Shown here one piece after another: positions 1 to 8,328 of a stretch of 45,064 nucleotides of DNA. Position numbers and translations under genes: made by a program. How positions within the stretch are numbered: position 1 is the stretch's first letter; every line of letters starts with the position of its first letter. This DNA comes from Methanobrevibacter sp. (lineage in GTDB: Archaea; Methanobacteriota; Methanobacteria; Methanobacteriales; Methanobacteriaceae), in NCBI GenBank assembly GCA_017652345.1, contig JAGCBE010000182.1, positions 1 to 45,064 of the forward strand, read 5' to 3'. The notes under the pieces are model-generated. The model had not been told where the DNA came from, searched no databases, and saw only the letters and a list, made by a program, of their open reading frames with translations.

Positions 1-1
1 A

Positions 2-493
2 GAAGAAGAAGAAAACAAAAAATACGCTGAAGATGATATGATCATCGAACTAAACGGTGAAAGCATTACAGTTAAAGAACTTATTGAAAAATACAACGCC
101 TGTGGAAAAAAGAACGAAGCAGACGAAGATAAAAAAGAAAATGCTTGTGGTAAAAAGAACGAAGAAGAAAAAGAAGAAGTAGAAATTAAAGAAGAAAAGA
201 AAGAAAATGAAGAAGAAAAAGAAGAAGTAGAAATTAAAGAAGAAAAGAAAGAAAACGAAGAAGATAAAGACGAAGATAAAAAAGACAACGAAGAAGATAA
301 AGACGAAGATAAAAAAGAAAATGAAGATGCTGAAGATAAAAAAGAAGATGAAGGAAAAAAAGAAGTAAAAAACAGTATCGAAATTAAAAAAGCTTATTTA
401 AATAGGGGTTCTGACGTTGCTCAAAGAATTGAATATTTGACAATGAAAGAAAAAATGGAACTTGCTAATAAAAAATATGGATCTAATAAATAA
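2..493 (+). CDS. Prohead protease/scaffold C-terminal portion (partial at 5' end)
   Basis: The frame is open from base 2, so the gene enters from outside the window. The first ATG (base 38) lies inside a repeat and is not a convincing start. The protein is extremely charged, with tandem Lys/Glu/Asp repeats (for example EEKEEVEIKEEKKENE, twice) across its middle and a C-terminal block ending in KEKMELANKKYG. DUF2213-type phage protease/scaffold polypeptides often have this layout: motifs resembling ESITVKELIEKY, then a charged coiled segment, then a basic tail. It probably acts as the internal scaffold during prohead assembly and is then removed by the protease encoded at 44.4 kb. The cement and capsid genes follow directly. 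The role is inferred from composition and position; the charged repeats give little homology signal. Confidence 0.7.
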   Translation, partial: EEEENKKYAEDDMIIELNGESITVKELIEKYNACGKKNEADEDKKENACGKKNEEEKEEVEIKEEKKENEEEKEEVEIKEEKKENEEDKDEDKKDNEEDKDEDKKENEDAEDKKEDEGKKEVKNSIEIKKAYLNRGSDVAQRIEYLTMKEKMELANKKYGSNK

Positions 494-512
494 ATTTTAA
501 TAGGAGAAAGAC

Positions 513-983
513 ATGGCTCAAACTTTATTACAATTTGGCTTAAGTGCCAGCAAAGGAACATTGGTAAGAGGTTCTGAACTTCCTATCTGCCAATACTATT
601 CTGCAACTCCTGGGGATACAGTTTCAGGTGGTACAGCAGTTAAAATAGTTGCAGGTGCAGGAAGTGCAGTACAACCAACACAAGTTGGTGATGTTAGTGG
701 TGCAACCGATACAGCAGTTTATGGTGTTGTTGTTAATAACATCGTAAAAGGCACACATGGTATTGGAGACTTCGTAGAAGTAGCAGTAGCAGGATGTGAA
801 GTTATTATGGAAGCTGGCGATGTAATAGCCGCTGGTGATCAAGTTTCTTTCGCTTCTGGAGTAGTTGGAACAGCCGCTTCTTCTGATGCAGTTTTAGGTG
901 TAGCTCAAGAATCCGCAGCCGCCGCTGGTGATTTATTGAGAGTGTTAATAACCTGTGCTGGTTCTGAACACGTTGCCTCATAG
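513..983 (+). CDS. Head decoration / structural cement protein
   Basis: A 156-residue protein rich in Gly, Ala, Val and Thr, with alternating small and beta-branched residues and no long helices or cysteine clusters. The motif GDFVEVAVAG followed by GDVIAAGDQVSFASGVVG resembles DUF2190-like capsid cement proteins, which bind the outside of the capsid and stabilise it. It sits between the scaffold C-terminus and the major capsid gene, the usual place for this class. A ribosome site (TAGGAGAAAG) precedes the ATG. It has markedly less Lys/Glu than its neighbours, as expected for an abundant virion protein. The family is assigned from residue pattern and context. Confidence 0.72.
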   Translation: MAQTLLQFGLSASKGTLVRGSELPICQYYSATPGDTVSGGTAVKIVAGAGSAVQPTQVGDVSGATDTAVYGVVVNNIVKGTHGIGDFVEVAVAGCEVIMEAGDVIAAGDQVSFASGVVGTAASSDAVLGVAQESAAAAGDLLRVLITCAGSEHVAS

Positions 984-1004
984 TTTGAGAAAGGAGATAT
1001 TAAC

Positions 1005-1973
1005 ATGACAGTATATAACTTAGGTAAAGACAGCTTAATGCTAAACGACACTGGTATAAGTCAGGTTATTGATACTTTGACTTACGTATCAGGAAAACTT
1101 GTAGAACAAAAATTTTATGAAATACCTTTTGCTGATTATGTTCCAACCGTAATAGGTGAAGGAGCTTTCTCAGACGAAATGTTATACTATACAAATTTTG
1201 CTGATTCTGAAGGATTTGAAACTGGTCTTGTTTCTAACACTGGAAGAACTGCTTCTTTGGAACAAGTTGATACTCATTATGAAGCTATCAAAGGTAAACC
1301 ACAATTCTGGGCAAAGAAAACAAACTACACAGTTCTAGAGCTTAAACAAGCTTTAAAAATGCAAAACCTTCCTTCATTAATCGAACGAAGAGAAAAAGTA
1401 AGACAAAAAGAATGGCAACTTGGAATACAAAAAGTAGCTTTCTTAGGAATTGCTGGTCAATCTGAAGGTTTGTTAAACAACTCTTCTATTACCGCTGATA
1501 CTTCTTCTTTGACAGTTAAATTGAGTGGTGCTACATCTTCCCAACTTAACAGTTTTGTTTCTACAATAGTTGGCTTGTATATAGCAAATACCGCTGGTGT
1601 TATCCTACCTGATACCTTCGTAATTCCTTTAAGTGATTATGTAGGATTAGGATCAACAGTTGATGCAAGTTTCCCAATTAAAACCAAGATGGACTTCTTA
1701 ATGGAAGCTTTCAAAGGTGCAACAGGAAACGAAAACTTTAAGATCCTTCCATGCTTCTATTGTGATAAAGCAAACTATGATGGAACAAATAACGTTTATG
1801 CTTTATATCATAGAGATGAAGAAGATCTTGTATTCAACATCAACGTTGACTACACTGTTACTCAATTTGCTTCTAGAGATAACTTTAACTGGGAATCTGC
1901 TGGATACGGACAATTTACTCCTGTAGTATTTAAACGTCCTGAAACAGTTTACTATCTAAAAAATAATGCATAG
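1005..1973 (+). CDS. Major capsid protein (DUF2184-like)
   Basis: A 322-residue protein, usual length for an HK97-fold capsid protein of the DUF2184 type. The N-terminal region around YEIPFADYVPTVIGEGAFSD, the central helix-rich segment LIERREKVRQKEWQLGIQ (about residues 126-143) and the closing segment with QFTPVVFKRPETVYYL match what I recognise of that family. A strong ribosome site (AAGGAGATATTAAC) precedes the ATG, fitting high expression. A perfect hairpin follows just after the stop, which would separate the most heavily needed structural gene from the neck genes. It forms the icosahedral shell with the cement protein upstream. Confidence 0.88.
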   Translation: MTVYNLGKDSLMLNDTGISQVIDTLTYVSGKLVEQKFYEIPFADYVPTVIGEGAFSDEMLYYTNFADSEGFETGLVSNTGRTASLEQVDTHYEAIKGKPQFWAKKTNYTVLELKQALKMQNLPSLIERREKVRQKEWQLGIQKVAFLGIAGQSEGLLNNSSITADTSSLTVKLSGATSSQLNSFVSTIVGLYIANTAGVILPDTFVIPLSDYVGLGSTVDASFPIKTKMDFLMEAFKGATGNENFKILPCFYCDKANYDGTNNVYALYHRDEEDLVFNINVDYTVTQFASRDNFNWESAGYGQFTPVVFKRPETVYYLKNNA

Positions 1974-1986
1974 TAAAAACAACACG

Positions 1987-2021
1987 AAGTATAGTGGAAG
2001 GCTTTCTTCCACTATACTTTT
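1987..2021 (+). terminator. Terminator-like hairpin after major capsid gene
   Basis: A perfect 14-bp inverted repeat, AAGTATAGTGGAAG (1987-2000) and CTTCCACTATACTT (2006-2019), encloses a 5-base loop and ends in TTTT. The U-tract is short, so it may be a partial terminator or an mRNA 3'-end stabiliser, giving more capsid mRNA than neck mRNA. Confidence 0.65.
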
Positions 2022-2039
2022 AGATTTGAAGAGGAATGT

Positions 2040-2267
2040 ATGGCTAAAAAAAGCAAAAAAGAATCTTACAAGATTCAAGAAAGTGCTTCAATAGAAGCTC
2101 CTAAAATGGAAGAAGCTCCTAAAACTGAGGACAAGATTTTTATTAAACCAGCGTGTGAGTGTAGAACTCCTTTTGGTACTTTTAAAAGAAACGAATTTGT
2201 TGGTGTAAGTAAAGAAGTAGTCGAACATTTAGAAAAATACGGAATTAAGTTTGAAAGAGCAAACTAG
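2040..2267 (+). CDS. Small protein after capsid gene, unknown
   Basis: A 75-residue protein not recognised as a family. The N-terminus is highly charged with a PKMEEAPKTED spacer. The second half (ACECRTPFGTFKRNEFVGVSKEVVEHLEKYGIKFERAN) looks like a small compact domain; short proteins of this kind often lie between capsid and head-completion genes in phages. The ribosome site GAAGAGGA lies directly before the ATG, and its TAG stop abuts the ATG of the next gene with no spacer, suggesting translational coupling. It may be a minor head or head-tail joining factor, inferred from position only. Confidence 0.6.
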   Translation: MAKKSKKESYKIQESASIEAPKMEEAPKTEDKIFIKPACECRTPFGTFKRNEFVGVSKEVVEHLEKYGIKFERAN

Positions 2268-2849
2268 ATGCAATACCCAGATAATGAAACAACCGTAAGT
2301 TTTTTCAAATCCTTTTTCGTGAGGGATTTTATTTATATAGGTGTGTGGAATGACGAAACCTTATATAATAAGGGTACTACTGTATTTTATACTGTAGATA
2401 ATCATTTCTACATAGCACTTCAAGACAATATAGCCACCCTACCAACTGATACAGAGAACTGGGAACTTATAACTTCTGAAACCAGTAATTATGTTTTGGA
2501 TGTAGATATAGAAAAAGCTTATTTTCAAGCTAAGCAATTTTTTAATAGTGCCTTGTTTGACGATGCTACAGAACTTCTATCTTATATTTGTTATTTGATA
2601 GCTCATTATTTAGTAATAGATCTTCAGATGGCTCAAGAAGGTGTGAACTCTACTGGGTATTATATACCAAATCATACAACTGTTGGGGATGTTTCTGAAT
2701 CTTATTCCAATCCAACTAATTCCCAAGGGGATAGTTTTATACTATATCAACTGAATCAAACTCGCTATGGTCAAAAATATTTATCATTAATTTCACCTCT
2801 ACTTGTTGGACATTTTAATTCTATAAGAGGTACTACAACTCCTTTTTAG
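2268..2849 (+). CDS. Head completion / connector protein (DUF4054-like)
   Basis: A 193-residue protein. The second half (about residues 76-190) has the DUF4054 pattern: helices with AKQFFNSALFD and LLSYICYLIAHYLVID, then a GDVSESYSNP turn, then TRYGQKYLSLISPLLVGHF near the end. These proteins form the head-tail connector ring below the portal in contractile-tail phages. The extra N-terminal part contains a segment YNKGTTVFYTVDNHFYIALQDN that resembles a small carbohydrate-binding/chitin-binding-like module and is not usual for the family. The start immediately follows the previous stop. Confidence 0.72.
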   Translation: MQYPDNETTVSFFKSFFVRDFIYIGVWNDETLYNKGTTVFYTVDNHFYIALQDNIATLPTDTENWELITSETSNYVLDVDIEKAYFQAKQFFNSALFDDATELLSYICYLIAHYLVIDLQMAQEGVNSTGYYIPNHTTVGDVSESYSNPTNSQGDSFILYQLNQTRYGQKYLSLISPLLVGHFNSIRGTTTPF

Positions 2850-2860
2850 CGGGGGGAATA

Positions 2861-3331
2861 ATGCTTGATTTTGACATAAAAATAGAAGGTCATTTAGAGC
2901 TTTTCCTTAAGGATCTTAAAGAGGAGATGAAAGAACTTAGCTATCTTGATTCTAAAAAAGCAGAAGTTGGGATTTTTGGAAATAAAGATGAGAGAACCGA
3001 TGGTAAATCCAACGCTGATATAGGTTTTTATCATGAATATGGGCGAGGGGTTCCAAGAAGATCTTTTTTAGAAGTTCCTGCGGATGAGTTTCAAGTAGCG
3101 GTACTGGATAAGTTAACTTTAAAAACGATAGAAGTTAATAAAGAGTTTTTATCAAAGCTTGCTTCTATGTTTTTAGACAGAGTGAAAGAAGAATTTGAAA
3201 CAAACGGTCATGGATCTTGGAGACCTCTTTCCAAAAGCACAAAAAGAAAGTATAATCAGGATAGGGATCAACTTTTAAGAGACTCCAGACAGCTTTATAA
3301 GTCGTTAGGAAAGAGGGTGGTAAACAAATGA
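2861..3331 (+). CDS. Head-tail joining / virion morphogenesis protein
   Basis: A 156-residue protein with the signature of the gp10-like/virion-morphogenesis group: a VGIF segment, then IGFYHEYGRGVPRRSFLEVPADE (about residues 54-76) with the typical HEYG and P-R-x-F-L elements, and a C-terminal SWRPLSKSTKRKY...LLRDSRQLYKSL block in which a T/S-K-x-K stretch precedes L-x-D-S-G/R. Such proteins act at the neck in tail completion. A GGGGGGAATA ribosome site precedes the ATG. The last codons overlap the next gene (ATGA), indicating coupled translation. Confidence 0.75.
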   Translation: MLDFDIKIEGHLELFLKDLKEEMKELSYLDSKKAEVGIFGNKDERTDGKSNADIGFYHEYGRGVPRRSFLEVPADEFQVAVLDKLTLKTIEVNKEFLSKLASMFLDRVKEEFETNGHGSWRPLSKSTKRKYNQDRDQLLRDSRQLYKSLGKRVVNK

Positions 3332-3678
3332 TGCTACCAAATTTAAGAAGAGCGATACTTAGGTTCTCTCAACCATTGATAGTAGAGAGAATTTCTACTA
3401 CAATAGATGGCGATGGTAAAGCTGTAGAAGAAGTTACAGAAACGATGAAAGTAAAGGGTGTTTCTTCTCCTTTAAAACCCGAAGAGCTTCAATTACAGGA
3501 AGAAGGAGAACGTTGGTGGCTGTGGAGAAGGATTCATACTCTATATAATCTCAAATTAAAAGTTGGAGACAATATAAGAGTTATGGGTACTCTTTTTAGG
3601 GTTAGAAATGTTTATCCATATAATGAGTATGGATTTTATAGATATGATATACAACAAAACTATAGGGATGAGGAATAA
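3328..3678 (+). CDS. Head-closure / neck protein
   Basis: A 116-residue protein, probably beta-rich, with WWLWRRIHTLYNLKLKVGDNIRVMGTLFRVRNVYPYNEYGFYRYDI. The K-x-G-D-x-I-x-V...F-R-V pattern fits a small beta-barrel head-tail adaptor or head-completion protein. It overlaps the upstream gene by four bases and ends one base into the next, so it belongs to a tightly coupled neck operon. No specific family is named with certainty. Confidence 0.6.
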   Translation: MMLPNLRRAILRFSQPLIVERISTTIDGDGKAVEEVTETMKVKGVSSPLKPEELQLQEEGERWWLWRRIHTLYNLKLKVGDNIRVMGTLFRVRNVYPYNEYGFYRYDIQQNYRDEE

Positions 3679-4178
3679 TGCCAGTAAGACCTACAGTAAG
3701 TATAGTGAGAGAAATCATTAAAGATCAGTTATCTTTAGAGGATGATCAAATTTGGATTTATAACCAAAGAATAAAGATACCTGATACTAAGGGAATGTTT
3801 ATCTCTGTATCTAGAATAGGATCGAAAGTATACGCAAATAATAGTTCTTATACAGGATCAAGTACAGATCTAATAGAAGATCAATATGTTTCTAATTTGG
3901 AAACGATATCTATTGATGCTTTATCTCAGGATACTTCAGCTCTTGAATATTATCCTGATATACTTATGGCTCTTCGATCTACCAAGGCTCAACAAGAAGC
4001 TGAAAAATATGGAATGAGATTTGATTCCATTCCTTTTTCAACTGCGGATCTTTCAAGTCCTGAAGGTACTAGTATGATATACAGGATCAATATAAGATTT
4101 CCAGTATATAGAACTTATTATACATCAAGAAGTATTGACTATTTCGATAGTTTCTCAAATAATATTATTAGTGATTAA
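3678..4178 (+). CDS. Neck / tail terminator-like protein
   Basis: A 166-residue protein between the head-completion and sheath genes. It resembles phage neck terminator proteins: an N-terminal helix (VSIVREIIKDQLSL), strands around GMFISVSRIGSKVYANNSSY, a segment LETISIDALSQDTSALEYYPDILMALRS, and a final strand region INIRFPVYRTYYTSRSIDYFDSF. This is the usual order of the fold that caps the tail tube and joins it to the head. Gene overlap and order support the role; the family call is inferred. Confidence 0.65.
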   Translation: MPVRPTVSIVREIIKDQLSLEDDQIWIYNQRIKIPDTKGMFISVSRIGSKVYANNSSYTGSSTDLIEDQYVSNLETISIDALSQDTSALEYYPDILMALRSTKAQQEAEKYGMRFDSIPFSTADLSSPEGTSMIYRINIRFPVYRTYYTSRSIDYFDSFSNNIISD

Positions 4179-4191
4179 AAAGGGGTAGAAA

Positions 4192-5676
4192 ATGATAAGT
4201 ATTAAAAATGTAGTAAATGTAAGTCTGAGTTCAGTATCAGCAAGTTTATCCGAATACAATGTAGGTAACTTGATGATCGTTACAGGTGAAACTCCAACCA
4301 TCCTCAATCCGAGCGATATTATGGTCTATGCTGATTCAGAATCAGTAGCTTCTGATTTTGGAGCTGGATCTGAAGTATCAAAACAAGCAAATATAGTATT
4401 TGCACAATCCCCAAATATTTTAGCTTCAGGTGGAAGACTATTAGTTGGGAGACCAAAACAAGTTTCTGCTACTTCAGGATTTGAAGCATTAACAGGGGAA
4501 ATTTCTTTAGACTCATTGAAAGCTATATCTGATGGGTGTTTAGATATTTCCGTTGATAGTGCTACACCAGTTCAACTTGAAAACTTAGATTTTTCTTCGG
4601 TTGAAAGTATAGAAGATGTGTATAGTATACTTGACACAGCTATTATTACTAATACTAGTGGATGTACAGTAGCTATTAAGGAAGGTATACTAGTTATAAC
4701 TTCATCTTCAACAGGATCTACTTCATCTATAGTACTTAGTGCCGGAACTGGAACAGGAACAGATATTTCTACAGCTCTAGATATAGCTCAAGACCAACAA
4801 GTAAGTGGGGAAGATCAAAGAGATGAAACCCCAAGTGAAACTTTCCTAAGATTATTTGGATCTACATATTTTGGTGGAATGATTTATCTTCCTGCTATCA
4901 CAAACAGTGATTTCAAAGCTTTGGCTACTACAGTTCAAACAAAAAATTGTATGCTATTTAAAGCAGTAAGTTCTATAGCTGACGTAACAAGTTTAGGATT
5001 TGATATTAAGAATCTAGGCTTAACACATACAAGAATACTTTATTCCTCTATACCGGCTCAAGCAGGAACACCAGCTCTCCAAGATCTAGCTTCCGCTTAT
5101 GCTTCATTATTACTTGCTACAAATTATAGAGGATCTTCTACTGCAAAAACTATGCACTTAAAAACTTTAAGTGGTGTTGAAGCTGACGATAGTATTTCTG
5201 ATACAACACTTGCAACTTTAACTTCTTGTGGTGTTGATTCTTACTTGTATGTAGCGGGGCTTCCAAAAATTTGGACAACTGGTGCAAATACATATTCTGA
5301 TGAAGTAATAAATCTTATTTGGCTTACAAATAGTATTGAAGTTGCTGGCTTTAATTGTTTGTCTCAAACAAGTACTAAGTTACCTCAAACAGAATATGGT
5401 ATGGATATTCTTAAAAACTCTTATGCTTCAGTATGTAGACAGGCTATAACAAATGGCGTTGCTGGTGCGGGAACGTGGTCAATATCCCAAACTTTTGGGA
5501 ATCCTGAAATCTTTAAATCAGCAATATCAAGTTATGGATATTATATTTATTCTGCTCCAATTTCTTCTCAATCCCAAGCTGATAGAGAAAGCAGAAAAGC
5601 TCCTCTGGTTCAAATTGCTATTAAGCTTACAGGAGCAATTCATAGTACAGATGTAATGATTTTAGTTAACAGATAA
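4192..5676 (+). CDS. Contractile tail sheath protein (DUF3383-like)
   Basis: A 494-residue protein opening with ISIKNVVNVSLSSVSASLSEYNVGNLMIVTGE, characteristic of DUF3383-type sheath proteins of myoviruses. It continues with a variable inserted beta domain (about residues 95-205, rich in Ser, Thr and Gly) and closes with a C-terminal half containing DRESRKAPLVQIAIKLTGAIHSTDVMILVNR. Sheath subunits surround the tube and contract to drive injection, so this gene establishes the contractile-tail type. The tube gene follows after 20 bases. The ribosome site is AAGGGGTAGAAA. Confidence 0.87.
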   Translation: MISIKNVVNVSLSSVSASLSEYNVGNLMIVTGETPTILNPSDIMVYADSESVASDFGAGSEVSKQANIVFAQSPNILASGGRLLVGRPKQVSATSGFEALTGEISLDSLKAISDGCLDISVDSATPVQLENLDFSSVESIEDVYSILDTAIITNTSGCTVAIKEGILVITSSSTGSTSSIVLSAGTGTGTDISTALDIAQDQQVSGEDQRDETPSETFLRLFGSTYFGGMIYLPAITNSDFKALATTVQTKNCMLFKAVSSIADVTSLGFDIKNLGLTHTRILYSSIPAQAGTPALQDLASAYASLLLATNYRGSSTAKTMHLKTLSGVEADDSISDTTLATLTSCGVDSYLYVAGLPKIWTTGANTYSDEVINLIWLTNSIEVAGFNCLSQTSTKLPQTEYGMDILKNSYASVCRQAITNGVAGAGTWSISQTFGNPEIFKSAISSYGYYIYSAPISSQSQADRESRKAPLVQIAIKLTGAIHSTDVMILVNR

Positions 5677-5696
5677 GAAAAAGAGGGGATAAGCAT

Positions 5697-6224
5697 ATGG
5701 CACTTAATCAAGTTCGTGTTACTGGAAATGACACAATTTATTTAGGCTCTACTGAGGGGGTAGGAGGATCTTCAGATAATATTGTTAAATCCTTTGCAGA
5801 TGGCGATTATGCAAGAGTAACCTTTCCAAATGATATAATGAATTTTACCATAGGAAAAAATAGAAACATGATAGCAGCTTATAATGCAATGGGTACTTTA
5901 GCAGAGCTAGAACTTAGACTTCTAAGAGGAAGTTATGAAGATGCATGGTTGAATGGAAGATTTCCTACTATTGATGATGATCAGCTAAGTTTTAAATACA
6001 TTTTTGCTGAAATTCATAAAGATCTTGGAAAAACAGATAATAGTGGTTCCCAAACAGCAAAAATTTCAGAAACCTATGTATTGAATAACGGTATTATAAC
6101 CAAAGCTCCTGAAATAATTTCAAACGTATCAGGATCAACTGATCAAGGCGTTGTTATTTGGCAAATACGCTTTGCAAGTTTCAAGCGTGAAGTAACAGGA
6201 ATAGATGGTACTGAACTTAAATAG
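5697..6224 (+). CDS. Tail tube protein
   Basis: A 175-residue protein immediately after the sheath gene, the fixed place of the tube gene in contractile tails. It shows the expected features: FADGDYARVTFPNDIMNFTIGKNRNMIAAYN, a long helix region (TLAELELRLLRGSYEDAWLNGR), then strands ending in VVIWQIRFASFKREVTG. Subunits stack as hexamers to form the tube inside the sheath. The start is ATG at 5697 with AGAGGGGATAAG upstream. The assignment rests on position plus fold-like pattern. Confidence 0.78.
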   Translation: MALNQVRVTGNDTIYLGSTEGVGGSSDNIVKSFADGDYARVTFPNDIMNFTIGKNRNMIAAYNAMGTLAELELRLLRGSYEDAWLNGRFPTIDDDQLSFKYIFAEIHKDLGKTDNSGSQTAKISETYVLNNGIITKAPEIISNVSGSTDQGVVIWQIRFASFKREVTGIDGTELK

Positions 6225-6263
6225 TGTTAGGGTGTTATTATATTGGCTGGCAGAGGAGTTTTT

Positions 6264-6704
6264 ATGGAAAAGTTAGGTAATAGACTTTATAAGTTATCAA
6301 GCGGGCATGTGTTAAATGTAAAAGTACCGCCAATCCCAAAAGTCTTTAAAATGGTGGCATTAATAGGTTCTGCATTAAAAACGATAGATATCGAAAACAC
6401 AATTAAAAAGATTTTTGATGGATCACAAAGTATAGAGAATTTTGACATATCGCAAGTAGACATAACAGTATTAAGGGATTTACTTTCTTTTCTGATGGGA
6501 CAAGAAGAATTATATCTTCTTATTCTTGAAAACATGAAAACTTCTTTGTTAGACGATAGTCCTTGTGATTTTGAAAAAGACGAATACAAGGAAGATCTTT
6601 TAGAAGCCATGTATGCTTTTACTAAGGAAACTATTTACCCTTTTATAAAGACTCCTATTTCAAGGTTACGCTCACAACCTGGCGGGACGGCAGAAGTGAA
6701 ATAG
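6264..6704 (+). CDS. Tail assembly chaperone, short (G-like) product
   Basis: A 146-residue protein. I take the ATG at 6264 because AGAGGAG lies six bases before it; a TTG at 6243 would lack a site. It lies between the tube and tape-measure genes, where tail chaperones sit, and has an all-helical chaperone-like composition (VPPIPKVFKMVALIGSALKTIDIENTIKKIF; VDITVLRDLLSFLMGQEELYLLILENM). Near its end, the heptamer CCCTTTT at 6638-6644 is phased as C CCT TTT, the correct phase for a -1 slip. Slippage would bypass the ending RSQPGGTAEVK and join it to the following frame. Confidence 0.75.
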   Translation: MEKLGNRLYKLSSGHVLNVKVPPIPKVFKMVALIGSALKTIDIENTIKKIFDGSQSIENFDISQVDITVLRDLLSFLMGQEELYLLILENMKTSLLDDSPCDFEKDEYKEDLLEAMYAFTKETIYPFIKTPISRLRSQPGGTAEVK

Positions 6705-6916
6705 GAGATGATCTAAAGATTGATATTAATATGCCTTTAGATCTATTAATATGCTGTGATTTAGCATACGAAGGTTTTGGAGCATTTGATCTTTTTTATT
6801 ATCATCTTCCTGCCGACCAAACGCTAGCATGTTACGACTATTTGAAATTTAGGCGTGATATTGAAGCAAAGAAAAACGAATGGATGAACAGTAAGATGAA
6901 GGAGTTGTCAGGGTGA
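6626..6916 (+). CDS. Tail assembly chaperone, -1 frame extension (T-like)
   Basis: The -1 frame is open from 6626, just after a TAA at 6623-6625, to the TGA at 6914-6916. An ATG-started version would begin at 6731 (61 residues), but no good ribosome site precedes it and protein-like sequence continues upstream (TTWRDGRSEIGDDLKIDIN). The slip at 6638-6644 would fuse it to the upstream chaperone as ...IYPF-YKDSYFKV..., giving a G-GT pair like those of many long-tailed phages. The downstream part (LDLLICCDLAYEGFGAFDLFYYHLP) is followed by a charged helix. It would recruit the tape measure and tube subunits. The tape-measure GTG overlaps its stop. Confidence 0.7.
   Translation, partial: GNYLPFYKDSYFKVTLTTWRDGRSEIGDDLKIDINMPLDLLICCDLAYEGFGAFDLFYYHLPADQTLACYDYLKFRRDIEAKKNEWMNSKMKELSG
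6638..6644 (+). promoter_or_regulatory. Candidate -1 ribosomal frameshift heptamer
   Basis: CCCTTTT matches X XXY YYZ and sits in the zero frame as C CCT TTT, 60 bases before the zero-frame stop (TAG 6702-6704). It lies inside the window where both frames are open (6626-6701). I saw no other correctly phased heptamer in that overlap. Confidence 0.6.
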
Positions 6917-8328
6917 ATGTAAGAGATTTAGGTGTAACAATAAAAGCTAATGTTAAGGGTCTAGAAAGTCTTAAGGCTTTTAACGAGGAACTCAAAAATA
7001 CCTTACAACTTGCAAAGAATATTAAAGGTGTATCCAAAATAGGTGCTGACGTTAGTAAAGCCCTAATTGAAGGAGAAGCTTCTACTACTAAAGCTAATCA
7101 AAACGCTAAGGGGAGAAAAGGTGGAATAGTTGGTATTCTTACTTTTTTGAAGGATTTAAAATCTGCTCCTATTATAGCTTCTCTTATATACATTGCTAAA
7201 TCAGTAGTAGATATAACAAAAAAGATAGGCTCTCTTGCTCTTTCATTGTCTCAAACTTCTTATGAAGTTTTAAAGCTCAGCAGAAACTTTGGAGTATCAG
7301 CGGATTCTATTCAACGATTTGGAAACTTAGCTGTAGCCCAAGGTGTGAAACTAGGAGATTTTCAGTCAGCAATAGGAAATCTTAGAAAACTGTCAGCAGA
7401 CATAATGTTAGGAAGAGGCGATATATCACCTTTTGCTATCTTAGGAATCAATCCTCATCAAGATCCCGAAAAGATACTCATACAGTTACAGCAACGCTTA
7501 AAACAGCTTCCTGAGGCTGTAGGAACTGCTTTCGCATCGGATCTAGGTTTATCCCCAGACATGATCAATTTTGTTCGTAGAACCGATTTTGGAAAGCTTG
7601 CGAACCAACCTAAACTTTCTGGATCAGAACTCAGAGCTTTGGAAGATCTTAGGGGAACTTTACTTGAGACTCTAAATCTAATATCAATACTAGCACAAAA
7701 AGTTCTAGCTGATTTTAAACCTGTAATAGATGCGATAATAGTTCCAATAAACAAATTCTTTAAAATGGCTATGAATGATATGTTTAAACTTAAAACTATA
7801 GCTTTAGGATCTATTTTTGCTATAAGTGTGGGTCTTATGGCTATGGGCAAGCCTATAGGTTTTATTATGGCGAGTTTAACTGCTATAGGTGTTATAGTAG
7901 AGGATTTAGTAAAAACAGGTGGTGAGGGTCTTATAGGATGGATGGAAGTTATAGGTTTAAAGCTAGCTAAAGTTGTTACTTGGATTATAGATAAAGCTAT
8001 AGTTGAGCCTATAATGAATGTTTTAAATACTCTTGTACTTCACCCTGCATGGACAGTACTTAAAGGGATTGCAAATGGTGCTACAGCACTTTCCAATTTC
8101 ATAACTCCAAGTTCATGGAAAGAAAAAGGAATTAGTTATACTGCCCCTAGAGGCTTTGTTCCTCCTCAAATTTTTGAACCAAATCCAAGCATAGGAGCTA
8201 GAAGTAGCAATAATGAAAATAAAGTAACCATAGAAGGTGTATTTACCTTGAAAGACCAATTTGATAATATATTAAATGAACTGAATATAAATAGTACAAG
8301 TACTACTGTTTCGGGGGTAACTTCATAA
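6913..8328 (+). CDS. Tail tape measure protein (short)
   Basis: A 471-residue protein started at a GTG that overlaps the chaperone stop (GTGA). The N-terminal 120 residues are Lys-rich helix; a hydrophobic region follows (IIASLIYIAKSVVDITKKIGSLALSLS, about 90-116), then NFGVSADSIQRFGNLAVAQGV, typical of tape-measure proteins, and further hydrophobic segments (about 294-325 and 350-375). Tape measures set tail length and are ejected with the DNA. At 471 residues the predicted tail is short, of the order of 70 nm by the usual ~1.5 A per residue. The stop and the next ATG overlap (TAATG). Confidence 0.82.
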   Translation: MNVRDLGVTIKANVKGLESLKAFNEELKNTLQLAKNIKGVSKIGADVSKALIEGEASTTKANQNAKGRKGGIVGILTFLKDLKSAPIIASLIYIAKSVVDITKKIGSLALSLSQTSYEVLKLSRNFGVSADSIQRFGNLAVAQGVKLGDFQSAIGNLRKLSADIMLGRGDISPFAILGINPHQDPEKILIQLQQRLKQLPEAVGTAFASDLGLSPDMINFVRRTDFGKLANQPKLSGSELRALEDLRGTLLETLNLISILAQKVLADFKPVIDAIIVPINKFFKMAMNDMFKLKTIALGSIFAISVGLMAMGKPIGFIMASLTAIGVIVEDLVKTGGEGLIGWMEVIGLKLAKVVTWIIDKAIVEPIMNVLNTLVLHPAWTVLKGIANGATALSNFITPSSWKEKGISYTAPRGFVPPQIFEPNPSIGARSSNNENKVTIEGVFTLKDQFDNILNELNINSTSTTVSGVTS

